64,000 nucleotides of DNA from Luteipulveratus mongoliensis (GCF_001190945.1 NZ_CP011112.1:1488001-1552000); one strand, 5' to 3'; counted from the first letter of the stretch, positions 46,638 to 55,940 are shown. Translations and numbers: made by a program. The notes: generated by a model from the letters alone, not told the origin.

Positions 46638-47680
46638 AGGCCACACTCATCCACGGTCCGGGCGACATCCGTCTCGAGGACGTTCCGGACCCCACGCTCG
46701 TGCAGGACACCGACGCCGTCGTACGCGTGGTCGCGGCCTGCGTGTGCGGCTCGGACCTGTGGCCCTACCGTGGCGAGAACCCCGTCCACGAGCCCCGCCG
46801 CATCGGGCACGAGTTCGTGGGTGTGGTCGAGGAGGCCGGTGCAGGCGTACGCAGCCTCAAGGCCGGCGACTTCGTCATCGCGCCGTTCATGTACTCCGAC
46901 AACACCTGCCCCAACTGCGAGGCAGGCATCCAATCTGCTTGTGTCGCAGGCGGATTCTGGGGTGACGAGGACCGCGACGGCCGTCCGCTGGACGGCGGCC
47001 AGGGCGAGCTCGTACGCGTTCCGCAGGCTGACGGCACGCTCGTCTCCTTGCGCGATCAGCCGGATGAGGAGCACGTTCCGTCGCTGCTCGCGCTCTCCGA
47101 TGTGATGGGCACGGGCTGGCACGCCGCCGTCGTGTCCGGGGTGTTGGAGGGCGACACGGTGGTCGTCGTCGGTGATGGAGCGGTCGGGCTGTGCGGCGTC
47201 CTCGCGGCGACGCGCCTGGGCGCCGAGCGGGTCATCGCAATGTCTCGTCACGAGTCACGCCAGCAGGTCGCCCGTTCGTTCGGGGCGACGGATGTGGTGG
47301 CCACCCGGGGCGAGGAAGGTGAGCACGACGTCCTTGAGCTGACAGCCGGCGTTGGTGCTGATGCGGTGCTGGAGTGTGTCGGTACGGGTCAGGCGATGCA
47401 GACGGCCCTCGCGGTCGCGCGGCCGGGTGCGACGGTCGGCTACGTCGGTGCTCCGCACGGCGTCGAGCTGCCGGTGCGCCAGATGTTCAACCGCAACGTG
47501 GGTGTGGCCGGCGGGCTCGCCCCGGCTCGGCAGTACCTTCCCGCGCTGCGTGACGACGTGCTGTCTGGAGCCATCAATCCTGGTGCCGTGTTCGACCTCG
47601 ACCTGCCGCTCGCCGATGTGGCCGAGGGCTACCGCGCCATGGACGAGCGGCGCGCCATCAAGACGTTGCTGCGCCCCTGA
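46634..47680 (+). CDS. Zinc-dependent alcohol dehydrogenase-like protein
   Basis: A 348-residue medium-chain dehydrogenase. Catalytic zinc ligands: Cys in 'ACVCGSDLWPYRG' and 'GHEFVGVVEEAGAGV'. The second Cys cluster is reduced ('NTCPNCEAGIQSAC'), so the structural zinc site is likely retained in modified form. Rossmann motif 'VVVVGDGAVGLCGVLAA'. Substrate unknown. Start ATG inside the hydrolase stop; manA begins 10 bases after its stop, so it may be co-transcribed. Confidence 0.87.
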   Translation: MKATLIHGPGDIRLEDVPDPTLVQDTDAVVRVVAACVCGSDLWPYRGENPVHEPRRIGHEFVGVVEEAGAGVRSLKAGDFVIAPFMYSDNTCPNCEAGIQSACVAGGFWGDEDRDGRPLDGGQGELVRVPQADGTLVSLRDQPDEEHVPSLLALSDVMGTGWHAAVVSGVLEGDTVVVVGDGAVGLCGVLAATRLGAERVIAMSRHESRQQVARSFGATDVVATRGEEGEHDVLELTAGVGADAVLECVGTGQAMQTALAVARPGATVGYVGAPHGVELPVRQMFNRNVGVAGGLAPARQYLPALRDDVLSGAINPGAVFDLDLPLADVAEGYRAMDERRAIKTLLRP

Positions 47681-47690
47681 GGACACCACG

Positions 47691-48833
47691 ATGGATCAGC
47701 TGACTCCGGTCATCCGCAACTACGCCTGGGGCTCCCACGACGAGCTCGCGCGACTCACCGGTCGTCCGCACCCGACCGCCGAGCCGGAGGCCGAGCTCTG
47801 GATGGGCGCGCACGAGGGCGCGCCATCCGGGCTCGAGCGCGACGGCGTGGCGACGACGCTCGACCAGGTCGTCGCTGCCGACCCGGCCGCAGTCATCGGT
47901 CCCGACGTCGCCGACCAGTTCGGCGGTCGGCTGCCGTTCCTGCTCAAGGTGCTCGCGCCCGTCAAGGCGCTGTCGATCCAGGCTCACCCCAACGCGACCG
48001 AGGCTCGCGAAGCGCCTGCCGGCACCTACATCGACGACTGGCCCAAGCCGGAGGCGTTCGTCGCCGTGACGCCGTTCGAGGTGTTCGCCGGGACGCGGCC
48101 GTTCGACGAGATCGCCTCTCTCGCAACGCGTTTGGATGTCGCTCGTCTGAGTGAGCTGGTGGGCGAGGCAGCCGCCGCGGAGACACCGGCGTACGACCTC
48201 CTGCGACGGATCCTGGACGTGCCTGCCGACGAGCACTCCGGGCTGGCAGACGAAGTCGTCGCCGCGGCGCAGCGGCTCGGGTCGTCGGACCCGGACGCTG
48301 CGACCCTCGCGGCGGTCGTCCGGATCGCCGGGCAGTTCCCGGGCGATATCGGCGTCGTCGTGCTGCTGACCATGGCCTTCCAGGTGGTCGACCCCGGCAA
48401 GTACGTCTTCGTGCCGGCGGGCGTGCTGCACGCCTATGTCCACGGCGTGGCCGTCGAGATCCTGGCCAACTCCGACAACGTCGTCCGAGCAGGCCTGACA
48501 CCCAAGCAGATCGACGTACCCGAGCTGCTGCGCATCGTCGACGTCGACCGGCCGATGGTGCCCGAGACCGGCACGGTCGAGGACGGGTGGACGACGTTCC
48601 CGGCCGACGCGTCGTACTTCCGGCTTCGGCTCGCGACTCTAGGGACCGCTGGACTCGCCGTGCCCGGCGACGGCCAGCCTCGAATTTTGTTGGCACTCAA
48701 CGGATCTGCGCGGTTGACCGGTGCGGGCGAGCTCGAGCTGGCCAGCGGCGAGTCGTGCTTTCTTGCACCGGGTGACCAGGTCCAGGTCGCCGGCGACGCG
48801 ACCGTCTACCTCGCGTCACCCGGGCTCGACTGA
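47691..48833 (+). CDS. manA: Mannose-6-phosphate isomerase, class I
   Basis: Interconverts fructose-6-phosphate and mannose-6-phosphate, supplying GDP-mannose for glycolipids and glycoproteins. 380 residues. Type I marks: 'RNYAWGSHDELARLTGR', 'AELWMGAHEGAPS', 'LPFLLKVLAPVKALSIQAHP' (zinc His), 'KPEAFVAVTPFEVFAGTR' and 'YVFVPAGVLHAYVHGVAVEI'. ATG preceded by GAGGA. Its TGA stop is the first three bases of a 22-bp hairpin arm. Confidence 0.94.
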   Translation: MDQLTPVIRNYAWGSHDELARLTGRPHPTAEPEAELWMGAHEGAPSGLERDGVATTLDQVVAADPAAVIGPDVADQFGGRLPFLLKVLAPVKALSIQAHPNATEAREAPAGTYIDDWPKPEAFVAVTPFEVFAGTRPFDEIASLATRLDVARLSELVGEAAAAETPAYDLLRRILDVPADEHSGLADEVVAAAQRLGSSDPDAATLAAVVRIAGQFPGDIGVVVLLTMAFQVVDPGKYVFVPAGVLHAYVHGVAVEILANSDNVVRAGLTPKQIDVPELLRIVDVDRPMVPETGTVEDGWTTFPADASYFRLRLATLGTAGLAVPGDGQPRILLALNGSARLTGAGELELASGESCFLAPGDQVQVAGDATVYLASPGLD

Positions 48834-48904
48834 CCCTCTCGGCAAAAGTTGCCCCCGAGCACATGCATGCGTGTGCTGATGAGCAACTTTTGCCGGGAGG
48901 GTCA
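48831..48904. terminator. 22-bp hairpin spanning both stop codons of convergent genes
   Basis: Arms 48831-48852 and 48883-48904 pair with one mismatch; the outer ends are the TGA of manA and the TGA (TCA on plus) of the methyltransferase gene. The arms include GGCAAAAGTTGC/GCAACTTTTGCC, and the loop has a further AGCACA/TGTGCT stem. Confidence 0.8.
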
Positions 48905-49702
48905 GAGGGTGGAGACGGCGTCCCAGGCGACGGTGACCTCGCCCAGCCGCCACCGGCTGGGTCCGTCCAGCAGGGGCCAGCCCTCGTCCCGGAGGGCTGT
49001 CGCCGTGGCCCGAAAACGCTGGCGGGCGCCGTACGACGCGTGCGGACTCGACCTGGCCCACGCAGTACGCAGCGCCTCCAGGTAGGCGTGCACCCGCTCG
49101 CCCGGGACGTTGCGGTGGATCAGCGCCTTGGGTAGCCGCTCGGCTACCGCGGCGGGGTCATCGAGTGCGGCCAGCCGCAACGACAAGGTCAGCGAGATCG
49201 GACCGGTGCGGTCGACCGCGACCCACGTCGCCAGCCGCCCGACCTCGTCGCAGGTGCCGTCGACGAGCAGGCCGTCCGGAGCGAGCCGGCTTTGCAGCCG
49301 CGCCCAGGCGTCCGGAACCTCGCCCTCGTCGTACTGCCGGAGCACGTTGAACGCCCGGATGATGTTGGCGTCACGTCCGTCGAGCGGCACCTCGAAGCCG
49401 CCGAGGCGGAACGAAAGGCCCTGGTGCTCAAGCGCTTTGGCGGCCCCGACTCGCGCCGGGTCGATCTCGATGCCGACCACCTCGAGGTCGGCGCGCACCG
49501 GACGCAGGCGGTCGTACAGCTCGACGGCGGTGGTGGGGGACGCGCCGTACCCCAGATCGACGACGACGGGTGGAGTCGGCGACCGGCGGAGCCGCCAGGC
49601 TTGGGGGCCGGCCATCCAGCGGTCACAGCGGCGCAACCTGTTGGGGTTGGTGGTGCCGCGGGTGATGGCGCCCACCGGCCGCTGGCTGCTCACGGGCGCC
49701 AC
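48902..49702 (-). CDS. Class I SAM-dependent methyltransferase
   Basis: A 266-residue methyltransferase. SAM-binding motif I is '[18 protein letters not shown]', with the acidic '[14 protein letters not shown]' after it; '[20 protein letters not shown]' and '[11 protein letters not shown]' follow. The family occurs beside mshA in actinobacteria. Substrate unknown. GTG starts at 49702; a later start is possible because the first 30 residues are Arg/Pro-rich. Divergent from mshA with a 43-base gap. Confidence 0.82.
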   Translation of the reverse strand: MAPVSSQRPVGAITRGTTNPNRLRRCDRWMAGPQAWRLRRSPTPPVVVDLGYGASPTTAVELYDRLRPVRADLEVVGIEIDPARVGAAKALEHQGLSFRLGGFEVPLDGRDANIIRAFNVLRQYDEGEVPDAWARLQSRLAPDGLLVDGTCDEVGRLATWVAVDRTGPISLTLSLRLAALDDPAAVAERLPKALIHRNVPGERVHAYLEALRTAWARSSPHASYGARQRFRATATALRDEGWPLLDGPSRWRLGEVTVAWDAVSTL

Positions 49703-49745
49703 CGTAAACGAGGCGCTCCCGGCGCTGCGTGGGACACTCGCAGAG

Positions 49746-51050
49746 ATGAGCGTTCAACCATGCCCACGCCGGGTCGCGATGATCAGCGTGCACACGTCGC
49801 CGCTGGAGCGGCCGGGCACGGGTGACGCTGGAGGGCTCAACGTCTACGTCGTCGAGACGGCCAAGCACTTGGCCCGGGCCGGTGTGGAGGTCGAGGTCTT
49901 CACCCGTCGTACGACCGCGGCGCAGCCGGAGTCCGTCGAGCTGATGCCCGGGGTCCTGGTCCGCCACATCGATGCCGGCCCGTTCGAGGGTCTTGGCAAG
50001 GACGACCTGCCAGGGCAGCTGTGCGCGTTCACCGTCGGCGTCCAGCGGATCGGTGCCGCGCAGCCCGAGGGCTACTACGACCTCGTGCACTCCCACTACT
50101 GGCTCTCCGGGCAGGTCGCCTGGCTCGCCGCCGACCGCTGGCAGGTGCCGCTCGTGCACTCGATGCACACGATGGCCCGCGTCAAGAACGCGCTGCTGGC
50201 CGAGGGTGACCGGCCCGAGCCGCCCGGGCGTGAGATCGGCGAGGAGCAGGTCGTCCGCGCCGCCACCTGGCTGGTCGCCAACACCGACCGCGAGGCCGAT
50301 GAGCTGATCGACCTCTACGACGCGGCGCCCGACAAGGTGCGCGTCATCTCACCCGGCGTCGACCTGGAGACCTTCACTCCGGGCGAGCAGGCCGAGGCGC
50401 GCGCCGCCCTCGACCTGCCCGCCGACGCCGAGGTGCTGCTGTTCGTCGGCCGGATCCAGCCGCTCAAGGCGCCCGACGTGCTCGTCCGCGCCGCCGCGCA
50501 CCTGCTCGAGCAGGACCCGGGGCGCCGCGACCGGCTGGTTGTGGCCGTGCTTGGCGGACCGAGCGGCTCCGGCCTCGACCATCCCGAGGCGCTCGCGGAC
50601 CTCGTCGACGAGCTGGGGCTGGGCGATGTCGTACGCCTGGTGCCGCCGGTCTCGCGCGATGCCCTCGCCCAGTGGTACCGCGCCGCCGACCTGCTCGCCG
50701 TGCCCTCGTACAACGAGTCGTTCGGGCTCGTCGCCATCGAGGCGCAGGCCTGTGGCACTCCCGTGGTGGCCGCGGCGGTCGGTGGCCTGCCGACCGCGGT
50801 GGGCGACGGGGGAGTGCTGCTCGACACCCACGACCCCAAGGAGTGGGGCGCCGCGATCGCCGAGCTGCTCGACGACCCGGCGCGCCGCCGTGCCATGTCT
50901 GCGGCCGCGCTCACACACGCGGCGGCGTACGGCTGGCAGCACACCACTGATCAGCTCCTGGAGCTGTATCGCGCTGCGTGCCATGCGGATTCGAGTGCAA
51001 GCCCCAAGTCGCAGCACCTGACCGGCGTGCCCGCGGCGGTGATCCCGTGA
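49746..51050 (+). CDS. mshA: D-inositol-3-phosphate glycosyltransferase (mycothiol step 1)
   Basis: GT4 enzyme joining UDP-GlcNAc to 1L-myo-inositol-1-phosphate, the committed step of mycothiol synthesis. 434 residues. MshA marks: '[20 protein letters not shown]' ([11 protein letters not shown] loop), '[20 protein letters not shown]', '[15 protein letters not shown]', '[14 protein letters not shown]' and the EX7E site '[19 protein letters not shown]'. ATG at 49746 is the best start; 49779 is a possible shorter start. The YbjN gene overlaps its stop (GTGA). Confidence 0.95.
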   Translation: MSVQPCPRRVAMISVHTSPLERPGTGDAGGLNVYVVETAKHLARAGVEVEVFTRRTTAAQPESVELMPGVLVRHIDAGPFEGLGKDDLPGQLCAFTVGVQRIGAAQPEGYYDLVHSHYWLSGQVAWLAADRWQVPLVHSMHTMARVKNALLAEGDRPEPPGREIGEEQVVRAATWLVANTDREADELIDLYDAAPDKVRVISPGVDLETFTPGEQAEARAALDLPADAEVLLFVGRIQPLKAPDVLVRAAAHLLEQDPGRRDRLVVAVLGGPSGSGLDHPEALADLVDELGLGDVVRLVPPVSRDALAQWYRAADLLAVPSYNESFGLVAIEAQACGTPVVAAAVGGLPTAVGDGGVLLDTHDPKEWGAAIAELLDDPARRRAMSAAALTHAAAYGWQHTTDQLLELYRAACHADSSASPKSQHLTGVPAAVIP

Positions 51051-51541
51051 GCGATGTTCCGGCCATCATCGAGGCGTTCTTGAAGGATGCCGAGATCGAG
51101 TGGGAGCCCGGTGCGTCCGACGGCGAGTACGTCGTCACACTCCCCGGCGAGCGCAAGCTCAAGACGGTCGCGTCGCTGATCATCGGCGACCAGGGGCTGT
51201 CGGTGTCGGCGTTCGTGGTGCGCAACGCGGATGAGAACCACGAGGCGTTCTACCGCTACCTGTTGCGTCGCAACCTGCGCCTGCCCGGGCTCGGCTATGC
51301 GATCGACAAGAGCGGCGACGTCTATGTCGTGGGGCAGCTGCCGCTGGAAGCCGTCACGCCGGCCTACCTCGACCAGCTGATGGGCGTGCTCCTGGAGGCG
51401 AGTGACAACGCGTTCAACGAGCTGCTGGTCCTCGGCTTCCGCACGTCGATGCAGAAGGAGTGGGACTGGCGGATCTCGCGTGGCGAGTCCACCCGCAACC
51501 TCGAAGCCTTCCGCCACCTGTTGGAGCACGACGACTCCTGA
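51047..51541 (+). CDS. YbjN-domain protein
   Basis: A 164-residue protein with the YbjN/type III chaperone-like fold: '[20 protein letters not shown]', '[16 protein letters not shown]', '[20 protein letters not shown]' and '[14 protein letters not shown]'. It always follows mshA in mycobacteria (Rv0487 position as I recall). May act as a chaperone or in sensory and motility contexts; no defined function. GTG start inside the mshA stop; gpm follows after 26 bases with its own -10 box. Confidence 0.88.
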   Translation: MSDVPAIIEAFLKDAEIEWEPGASDGEYVVTLPGERKLKTVASLIIGDQGLSVSAFVVRNADENHEAFYRYLLRRNLRLPGLGYAIDKSGDVYVVGQLPLEAVTPAYLDQLMGVLLEASDNAFNELLVLGFRTSMQKEWDWRISRGESTRNLEAFRHLLEHDDS

Positions 51542-51555
51542 GGGAGCGGCATCTC

Positions 51556-51561
51556 TAGACT
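51556..51561 (+). promoter_or_regulatory. -10 box (TAGACT), leaderless start of gpm
   Basis: TAGACT ends 6 bases before the ATG at 51568, in the gap after the YbjN gene. Confidence 0.5.
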
Positions 51562-51567
51562 TCGGGC

Positions 51568-52311
51568 ATGACCTACACGCTTGTCCTGCTGCGCCACGGC
51601 GAGTCGGAGTGGAACGCCAAGAACCTGTTCACCGGCTGGGTGGACGTCGACCTCACCGAGAAGGGCCGCGCCGAGGCCGTGCACGGCGGCGACCTGATCC
51701 GCGAGGCCGGCCTGACCCCCGACGTTGTCCACACCTCCCTGCTGCGTCGCGCGATCTCCACGGCCAACATCGCCCTCGACAAGGCCGACCGGCACTGGAT
51801 CCCGGTCAAGCGCGACTGGCGCCTCAATGAGCGGCACTACGGCGCCCTCCAGGGCAAGAACAAGAAAGAGACCCTCGAGGAGTTCGGCGAGGAGCAGTTC
51901 ATGACCTGGCGACGGTCGTACGACACCCCGCCGCCGCCCATCGAGAAGGGCTCCGAGTGGAGCCAGGACGCGGACGTCCGGTACGCCGAGCTCGGCGACG
52001 AGGCGCCGCTCACTGAGTGCCTCAAGGACGTCATCGAGCGGTTCCTGCCCTACTGGGAGTCGGCGATCGTGCCCGACCTGAAGGACAGCAAGACCGTCCT
52101 TGTCGCGGCGCACGGCAACTCGCTGCGCGCCCTGGTCAAGCACCTGGACGGCATCTCCGACGACGACATCGTCGGCCTCAACATCCCGACCGGCATGCCG
52201 CTGGTCTACCGCCTCGATGAGTCGCTGAAGCCGACCGTCAAGGGCGGGGAGTACCTCGACCCCGATGCCGCCAAGGCCGCTGCCGAGGCCGTGGCCAACC
52301 AGGGCCGCTGA
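51568..52311 (+). CDS. gpmA: 2,3-bisphosphoglycerate-dependent phosphoglycerate mutase
   Basis: Glycolytic enzyme that interconverts 3- and 2-phosphoglycerate. 247 residues, normal. Phospho-His motif '[20 protein letters not shown]', '[20 protein letters not shown]', '[20 protein letters not shown]' and second His in '[19 protein letters not shown]'. A 17-bp terminator follows, and phoU is convergent. Gene order gpm-senX3-regX3 is conserved in actinobacteria. Confidence 0.97.
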   Translation: MTYTLVLLRHGESEWNAKNLFTGWVDVDLTEKGRAEAVHGGDLIREAGLTPDVVHTSLLRRAISTANIALDKADRHWIPVKRDWRLNERHYGALQGKNKKETLEEFGEEQFMTWRRSYDTPPPPIEKGSEWSQDADVRYAELGDEAPLTECLKDVIERFLPYWESAIVPDLKDSKTVLVAAHGNSLRALVKHLDGISDDDIVGLNIPTGMPLVYRLDESLKPTVKGGEYLDPDAAKAAAEAVANQGR

Positions 52312-52334
52312 CCCGACGCCTGAGCCCAGACAGC

Positions 52335-52371
52335 CGAACGCCCGCCCGGATCAGATCCGGGCGGGCGTTCG
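52335..52371. terminator. Bidirectional terminator gpm / phoU
   Basis: CGAACGCCCGCCCGGAT CAG ATCCGGGCGGGCGTTCG: 17-bp perfect stem with a 3-base loop. Confidence 0.88.
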
Positions 52372-52384
52372 TGGACCCCCGTGG

Positions 52385-53056
52385 TCAGGCCTGGTGGATG
52401 AGCCCCTCGTCCTCGGTGCCGTAGCTGCCGGTCACGAGGTAGACGATGCGGTCCGCCACGGAGACGGCGTGGTCGCCGAAACGCTCGTAGTAGCGGCTGA
52501 TCAGCGTCAGGTTGACGGCCGCCTCAGTGCCGTGATCCCACTTGCCGTCGAGCAGGGTGTTGAAGATCGTGCGGTGCAGCTCATCGAGGGCGTCGTCGTC
52601 CTTGGCGATCTCGACGGCTGCGTGGACGTCCTTGCCCGCGATCGCATCGCCGGTCTTCTTGACCAGCCCCTCGGCGACCTTCTCCATCTCGGAGATGATC
52701 GAGGCGACGTCCTCCGGCACCGCACCCTCGGGGTAGCGACGGCGCGCGATCTTGGCAACGTGCCGGGCCAGGTCGCCCATGCGCTCGATGTCGGAGGCCA
52801 TGTGCATCGCCGTGACGACCATCCGCAGGTCGGTGGCGACGGGCTGCTGGCGGGCGAGCAGGTCCACACAGCGGTCGTCGACGGTGCGGCGCAGCTCGTC
52901 GATGTCGTCGTCGGCGGCGATGACGCTCTCGGCGATGCCGAGATCGGCGTTCAGCAGGGCCGCTGTGGCGCGCTGGATGGCCTTGCCGACCATGGTGGTC
53001 ATCTCGACGAGCTCGTCCGAGATGCGATCGAGGTCCTCGTGGAACGCATCGCGCAT
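52385..53056 (-). CDS. phoU: Phosphate transport regulator PhoU
   Basis: Negative modulator that links the PstSCAB importer to the SenX3 kinase. 223 residues, two PhoU domains. Conserved metal-binding patches 'ADDDIDELRRTVDDRCVDLL' and 'DDALDELHRTIFNTLLDG'; 'ASDIERMGDLARHVAKIARR' and 'RYYERFGDHAVSVADRIVYL' are the E(R)xGDH motifs. Divergent from senX3; the shared 196-base gap contains PHO-box repeats. ATG at 53056. Confidence 0.95.
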   Translation of the reverse strand: MRDAFHEDLDRISDELVEMTTMVGKAIQRATAALLNADLGIAESVIAADDDIDELRRTVDDRCVDLLARQQPVATDLRMVVTAMHMASDIERMGDLARHVAKIARRRYPEGAVPEDVASIISEMEKVAEGLVKKTGDAIAGKDVHAAVEIAKDDDALDELHRTIFNTLLDGKWDHGTEAAVNLTLISRYYERFGDHAVSVADRIVYLVTGSYGTEDEGLIHQA

Positions 53057-53152
53057 AGTGGTCCATCATCCTTCGGTGTGGGGCCAGCGACGTGCCGCAG
53101 CCAGCAGTGGCGCCCCGAACGGCGCGCTCGGGGCAGACGATCTCAGCATGGC

Positions 53153-53180
53153 ATGAACGGTTATCGGACCCTAGATGAAC
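53153..53180. promoter_or_regulatory. PHO-box-like triple repeat between phoU and senX3
   Basis: Minus strand reads GTTCATCTAGG, GTCCGATAACC, GTTCATGCCAT: three units with 11-base period, outer two matching GTTCAT. It lies in the divergent promoter gap, about 60 bases upstream of the senX3 -10 box. Confidence 0.7.
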
Positions 53181-53239
53181 AGTCAGCGTCTCCGGCGCCA
53201 CCGGACGGCTCAGTGGTCAGGGCACCGGTAAGGCGCCCG

Positions 53240-53245
53240 TACATT
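53240..53245 (+). promoter_or_regulatory. -10 box (TACATT) of senX3, leaderless start
   Basis: TACATT ends 7 bases before the GTG at 53253. Confidence 0.55.
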
Positions 53246-53252
53246 GGTCGGC

Positions 53253-54590
53253 GTGTCTGACCTCGGTATGACGCTGCTGTGGCTGCTCGTCGGCGTTGCC
53301 GTCGGCGCCCTCGGCGCCTGGTTCGTCGTACGCCGTGCGCGCCCGTCCGTGCCGGCCACGACTGCTCGTTCGGCGGCACAGGGCGGCAACAGCCTGCGCC
53401 CTGGCGCCCAGGACGTCCTGCACGCGCTGCGTTCGGTGACGATGGTGCTGGACAGCTCGGACTGCGTCATCCGCTCCACCCCAGCGGCTCAGGCGCTCGG
53501 CCTGGTCCGGGGCTCGGAGCTGATGCACGAGGAGCTGCGGTTCCTGGTCCGGCAGGTTCGCCGTGACCGGGTCATCCGTGAGGTCGAGATGGAGCTGCCG
53601 CGCGGCCCGCTCGGCCAGGGGCGGCTGACGCTCGGGGTTCGGGTCGCGGCCATGCACGGTGACGTGGTGCTGGTGCTCGTGGAGGACCGCACCCACTCCC
53701 GCCGGGTCGAGGAGACCCGCCGCGACTTCGTCGTCAACGTCAGCCACGAGCTCAAGACGCCGGTCGGGGGTCTGTCGCTGCTCGCCGAGGCCGTCGAGGA
53801 CGCGAAGGACGACCCCGAGGCCGTCGCGCGGTTCGCGATGCGGATGCAGGTCGAGACGCGGCGGCTGGCCAACCTCGTACGCGAGATCGTCGAGCTGTCC
53901 CGGCTGCAGGTCGCCGACACCCTGCACGAGCCGATCCTGGTCGACGTGTCCCGGGCTGCATCGGACGCGATCGACCACCTTCGAGTGGTCGCCGAGGACC
54001 GCGAGATCGAGCTGGTCAGCGCCACCAACGGCGACGGTCCACCCGTCGTCTACGGCGATGCCGAGCTGCTGACCACGGCCATCCGCAACCTGGTGGCCAA
54101 CGCCGTCAACTACTCCGACTCGGGCACGCGGGTGGCCACGACGGTCCGCCGCCTGGACGACATCGTCGAGGTGTCCGTCACCGATCAGGGCCCGGGTATC
54201 CCGGCCGAGGACCAGGACCGGATCTTCGAGCGGTTCTACCGCGTCGACCCGGCTCGCTCTCGAGAGACCGGCGGCACCGGTCTCGGGCTGGCCATCGTCA
54301 AGCACGTGAGCGTCAATCACGGTGGCGAGGTCACCGTCTGGAGCGAGGAGGGCCAGGGCTCGACCTTCACCATCCGGCTCCCGGCTGCTGACGCGAGCCA
54401 GACTGGGCTGGAGCCGAAGGACGACGAGGCTGATCCGCCCAACCCGTTCGACCCAGCTGCCCTCCCCACGACGTCCGCCGGCGCGACGAGGGTCGCGACC
54501 GTCGTACCGGGCTCTGCGCGCACCGCACCGGCGCAGCCGCCCACTGAGTCTGACCCGCCTGTGTCCCCCCGAGGAAGGACCCACGCATGA
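53253..54590 (+). CDS. senX3: Phosphate-sensing histidine kinase SenX3
   Basis: Membrane sensor kinase for phosphate limitation; 445 residues. One N-terminal transmembrane helix ('TLLWLLVGVAVGALGAWFVV'), a PAS-like domain (about 50-150), HisKA with phospho-acceptor His165 in 'FVVNVSHELKTPVGGLSLLA', and an HATPase_c domain: 'RNLVANAVNYSDSGTRV' (N box), 'VTDQGPGIPAEDQDRIFERF' (G1) and 'GGTGLGLAIVKHVSVNHGG' (G2). The C-terminal tail is disordered and acidic. GTG at 53253 fits -10 spacing. regX3 overlaps by 4 bases. Confidence 0.96.
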   Translation: MSDLGMTLLWLLVGVAVGALGAWFVVRRARPSVPATTARSAAQGGNSLRPGAQDVLHALRSVTMVLDSSDCVIRSTPAAQALGLVRGSELMHEELRFLVRQVRRDRVIREVEMELPRGPLGQGRLTLGVRVAAMHGDVVLVLVEDRTHSRRVEETRRDFVVNVSHELKTPVGGLSLLAEAVEDAKDDPEAVARFAMRMQVETRRLANLVREIVELSRLQVADTLHEPILVDVSRAASDAIDHLRVVAEDREIELVSATNGDGPPVVYGDAELLTTAIRNLVANAVNYSDSGTRVATTVRRLDDIVEVSVTDQGPGIPAEDQDRIFERFYRVDPARSRETGGTGLGLAIVKHVSVNHGGEVTVWSEEGQGSTFTIRLPAADASQTGLEPKDDEADPPNPFDPAALPTTSAGATRVATVVPGSARTAPAQPPTESDPPVSPRGRTHA

Positions 54591-55270
54591 CCCGCATCCT
54601 GGTCGTCGAGGACGAAGAGTCCTTCTCAGACCCGCTGTCCTACCTGCTGCGCAAGGAGGGATACGACGTCTCCGTCGCCGAGACCGGCCCGGACGCGCTG
54701 GTCGAGTACGACCGTGGCGGAGCCGACCTCGTCCTGCTCGACCTCATGCTTCCGGGCATGTCCGGGGTCGACGTGTGCCGCAACCTGCGGCAGCGCTCCA
54801 ACGTGCCGGTCATCATGCTGACGGCGAAGGACACCGAGGTCGACAAGGTGGTCGGGCTCGAGCTGGGCGCCGACGACTACGTCACCAAGCCCTACTCCAG
54901 CCGTGAGCTGCTCGCCCGCATCAAGGCCGTGCTGCGACGCGGTCAGGAGGCCGAGGAACTGCTGCCGGCCACGCTGGAGAGCGGGCCGGTCCGGATGGAT
55001 GTCGAGCGGCACACGGTCGCGGTCAACGGCGGCACCGTCCAGCTCCCGCTGAAGGAGTTCGAGCTGCTCGAGATGCTGCTGCGCAACGCCGGCCGGGTGC
55101 TCACCCGGATGCAGCTGATCGACCGCGTCTGGGGCAGCGACTACGTCGGCGACACCAAGACGCTGGACGTCCACGTGAAGCGGCTGCGCGCCAAGATCGA
55201 GCCCGACCCGGGCAATCCGAAGTTCATCGTCACGGTGCGCGGACTGGGCTACAAGTTCGAGACCCCGTAG
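54587..55270 (+). CDS. regX3: Response regulator RegX3
   Basis: OmpR-type regulator activated by SenX3; binds PHO boxes of phosphate-starvation genes. 227 residues. Receiver: acidic pocket 'VVEDEESFSD', phospho-Asp52 in 'ADLVLLDLMLPGMSGVDVCR', 'VIMLTAKDTEVDKVVGL' and Lys in 'DDYVTKPYSSRELLARIKAV'. Winged helix: 'LPLKEFELLEMLLRNAGRVL', 'DRVWGSDYVGDTKTLDVHVK' and 'IVTVRGLGYKFETP'. ATG inside the senX3 stop. A 26-bp hairpin follows 8 bases after the stop. Confidence 0.97.
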   Translation: MTRILVVEDEESFSDPLSYLLRKEGYDVSVAETGPDALVEYDRGGADLVLLDLMLPGMSGVDVCRNLRQRSNVPVIMLTAKDTEVDKVVGLELGADDYVTKPYSSRELLARIKAVLRRGQEAEELLPATLESGPVRMDVERHTVAVNGGTVQLPLKEFELLEMLLRNAGRVLTRMQLIDRVWGSDYVGDTKTLDVHVKRLRAKIEPDPGNPKFIVTVRGLGYKFETP

Positions 55271-55278
55271 GCGCTGGA

Positions 55279-55338
55279 CCGACAGTGCAAGCCGCGTCGC
55301 TACCCGGATTGCGGTAGCGACGCGGCTTGCACTGTCGG
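55279..55338. terminator. 26-bp perfect hairpin between regX3 and convergent lipoprotein gene
   Basis: Arms 55279-55304 and 55313-55338 pair without mismatch around an 8-base loop CGGATTGC; the right end contains the CTGTCGG that inverts CCGACAG. No U-tract. Longest perfect invert I found in the window. Confidence 0.85.
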
Positions 55339-55375
55339 CCAGGAACGTGACCCGGCCGAGGTCGTACGACGGGTG

Positions 55376-55933
55376 TCAGTGGCCGCCGGCTTCGGCGACG
55401 TCGCCCTGCTCGGTCGGCTGCTCGTCGGGCGCGTGCGTAACGGTGGCCGTGCCGTAGGGGTGCTGGTCGAGCAGGACCGGCGTCTGGACGGCCGTCGTGC
55501 CTGCAGGGGTCTTGAAGCTGATGGTGAGCATCGCACCGGGCGCTGTCGTCACCGACGCGATCTTGAGCGGCGCGGAGGGGGCCGTGGAGTTGCCGGACGG
55601 CTGGCCATCGAGGCGGACGGCGCTCAGCCCGGGCACGGAGATCGTGCCGGCCTTGCCACCCTGCGGCTGGATGCTCAGCTGGGCGGGAGCCTCGCCGTTG
55701 TTGGTGACCATGCCGTGGAGGGAACCGACCGTCCCCTTGCCCGAGGTCACGACGAGGAGGTCGGAGACCTGAAGGTCGCCGACGGTCGCGGAGACGCCGT
55801 CGGCGGCGTCGTACTTGAGCTCGGTGGTCTGCTGCGACAGGGACATGCAGCTGCTGAGCAGGACGGCGGCGCCGAGCGCTCCGGCGCTGGCGAGGGCCCG
55901 CGCACGACGGGGACTGGTGGCTGGACGCATCAC
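55376..55933 (-). CDS. Putative lipoprotein
   Basis: A 185-residue exported lipoprotein. The N-terminus is a lipoprotein signal: basic start, hydrophobic 'ASAGALGAAVLLSSCMSLSQ' with lipobox LSSC. The mature part is a beta-rich, immunoglobulin-like single domain ('HGMVTNNGEAPAQLSIQPQG', 'MLTISFKTPAGTTAV') ending in an acidic, Gly-rich tail. No named family. Predicted leaderless GTG start (-10 TAGGCT); the ATG in the next codon is an alternative. Convergent with regX3. Confidence 0.78.
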   Translation of the reverse strand: MMRPATSPRRARALASAGALGAAVLLSSCMSLSQQTTELKYDAADGVSATVGDLQVSDLLVVTSGKGTVGSLHGMVTNNGEAPAQLSIQPQGGKAGTISVPGLSAVRLDGQPSGNSTAPSAPLKIASVTTAPGAMLTISFKTPAGTTAVQTPVLLDQHPYGTATVTHAPDEQPTEQGDVAEAGGH

Positions 55934-55940
55934 GCGCGTC

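Noticed and set aside
51726-51734. TTGTCCACA inside gpmA
   Set aside because: A single DnaA-box match inside a conserved coding region; not clustered.
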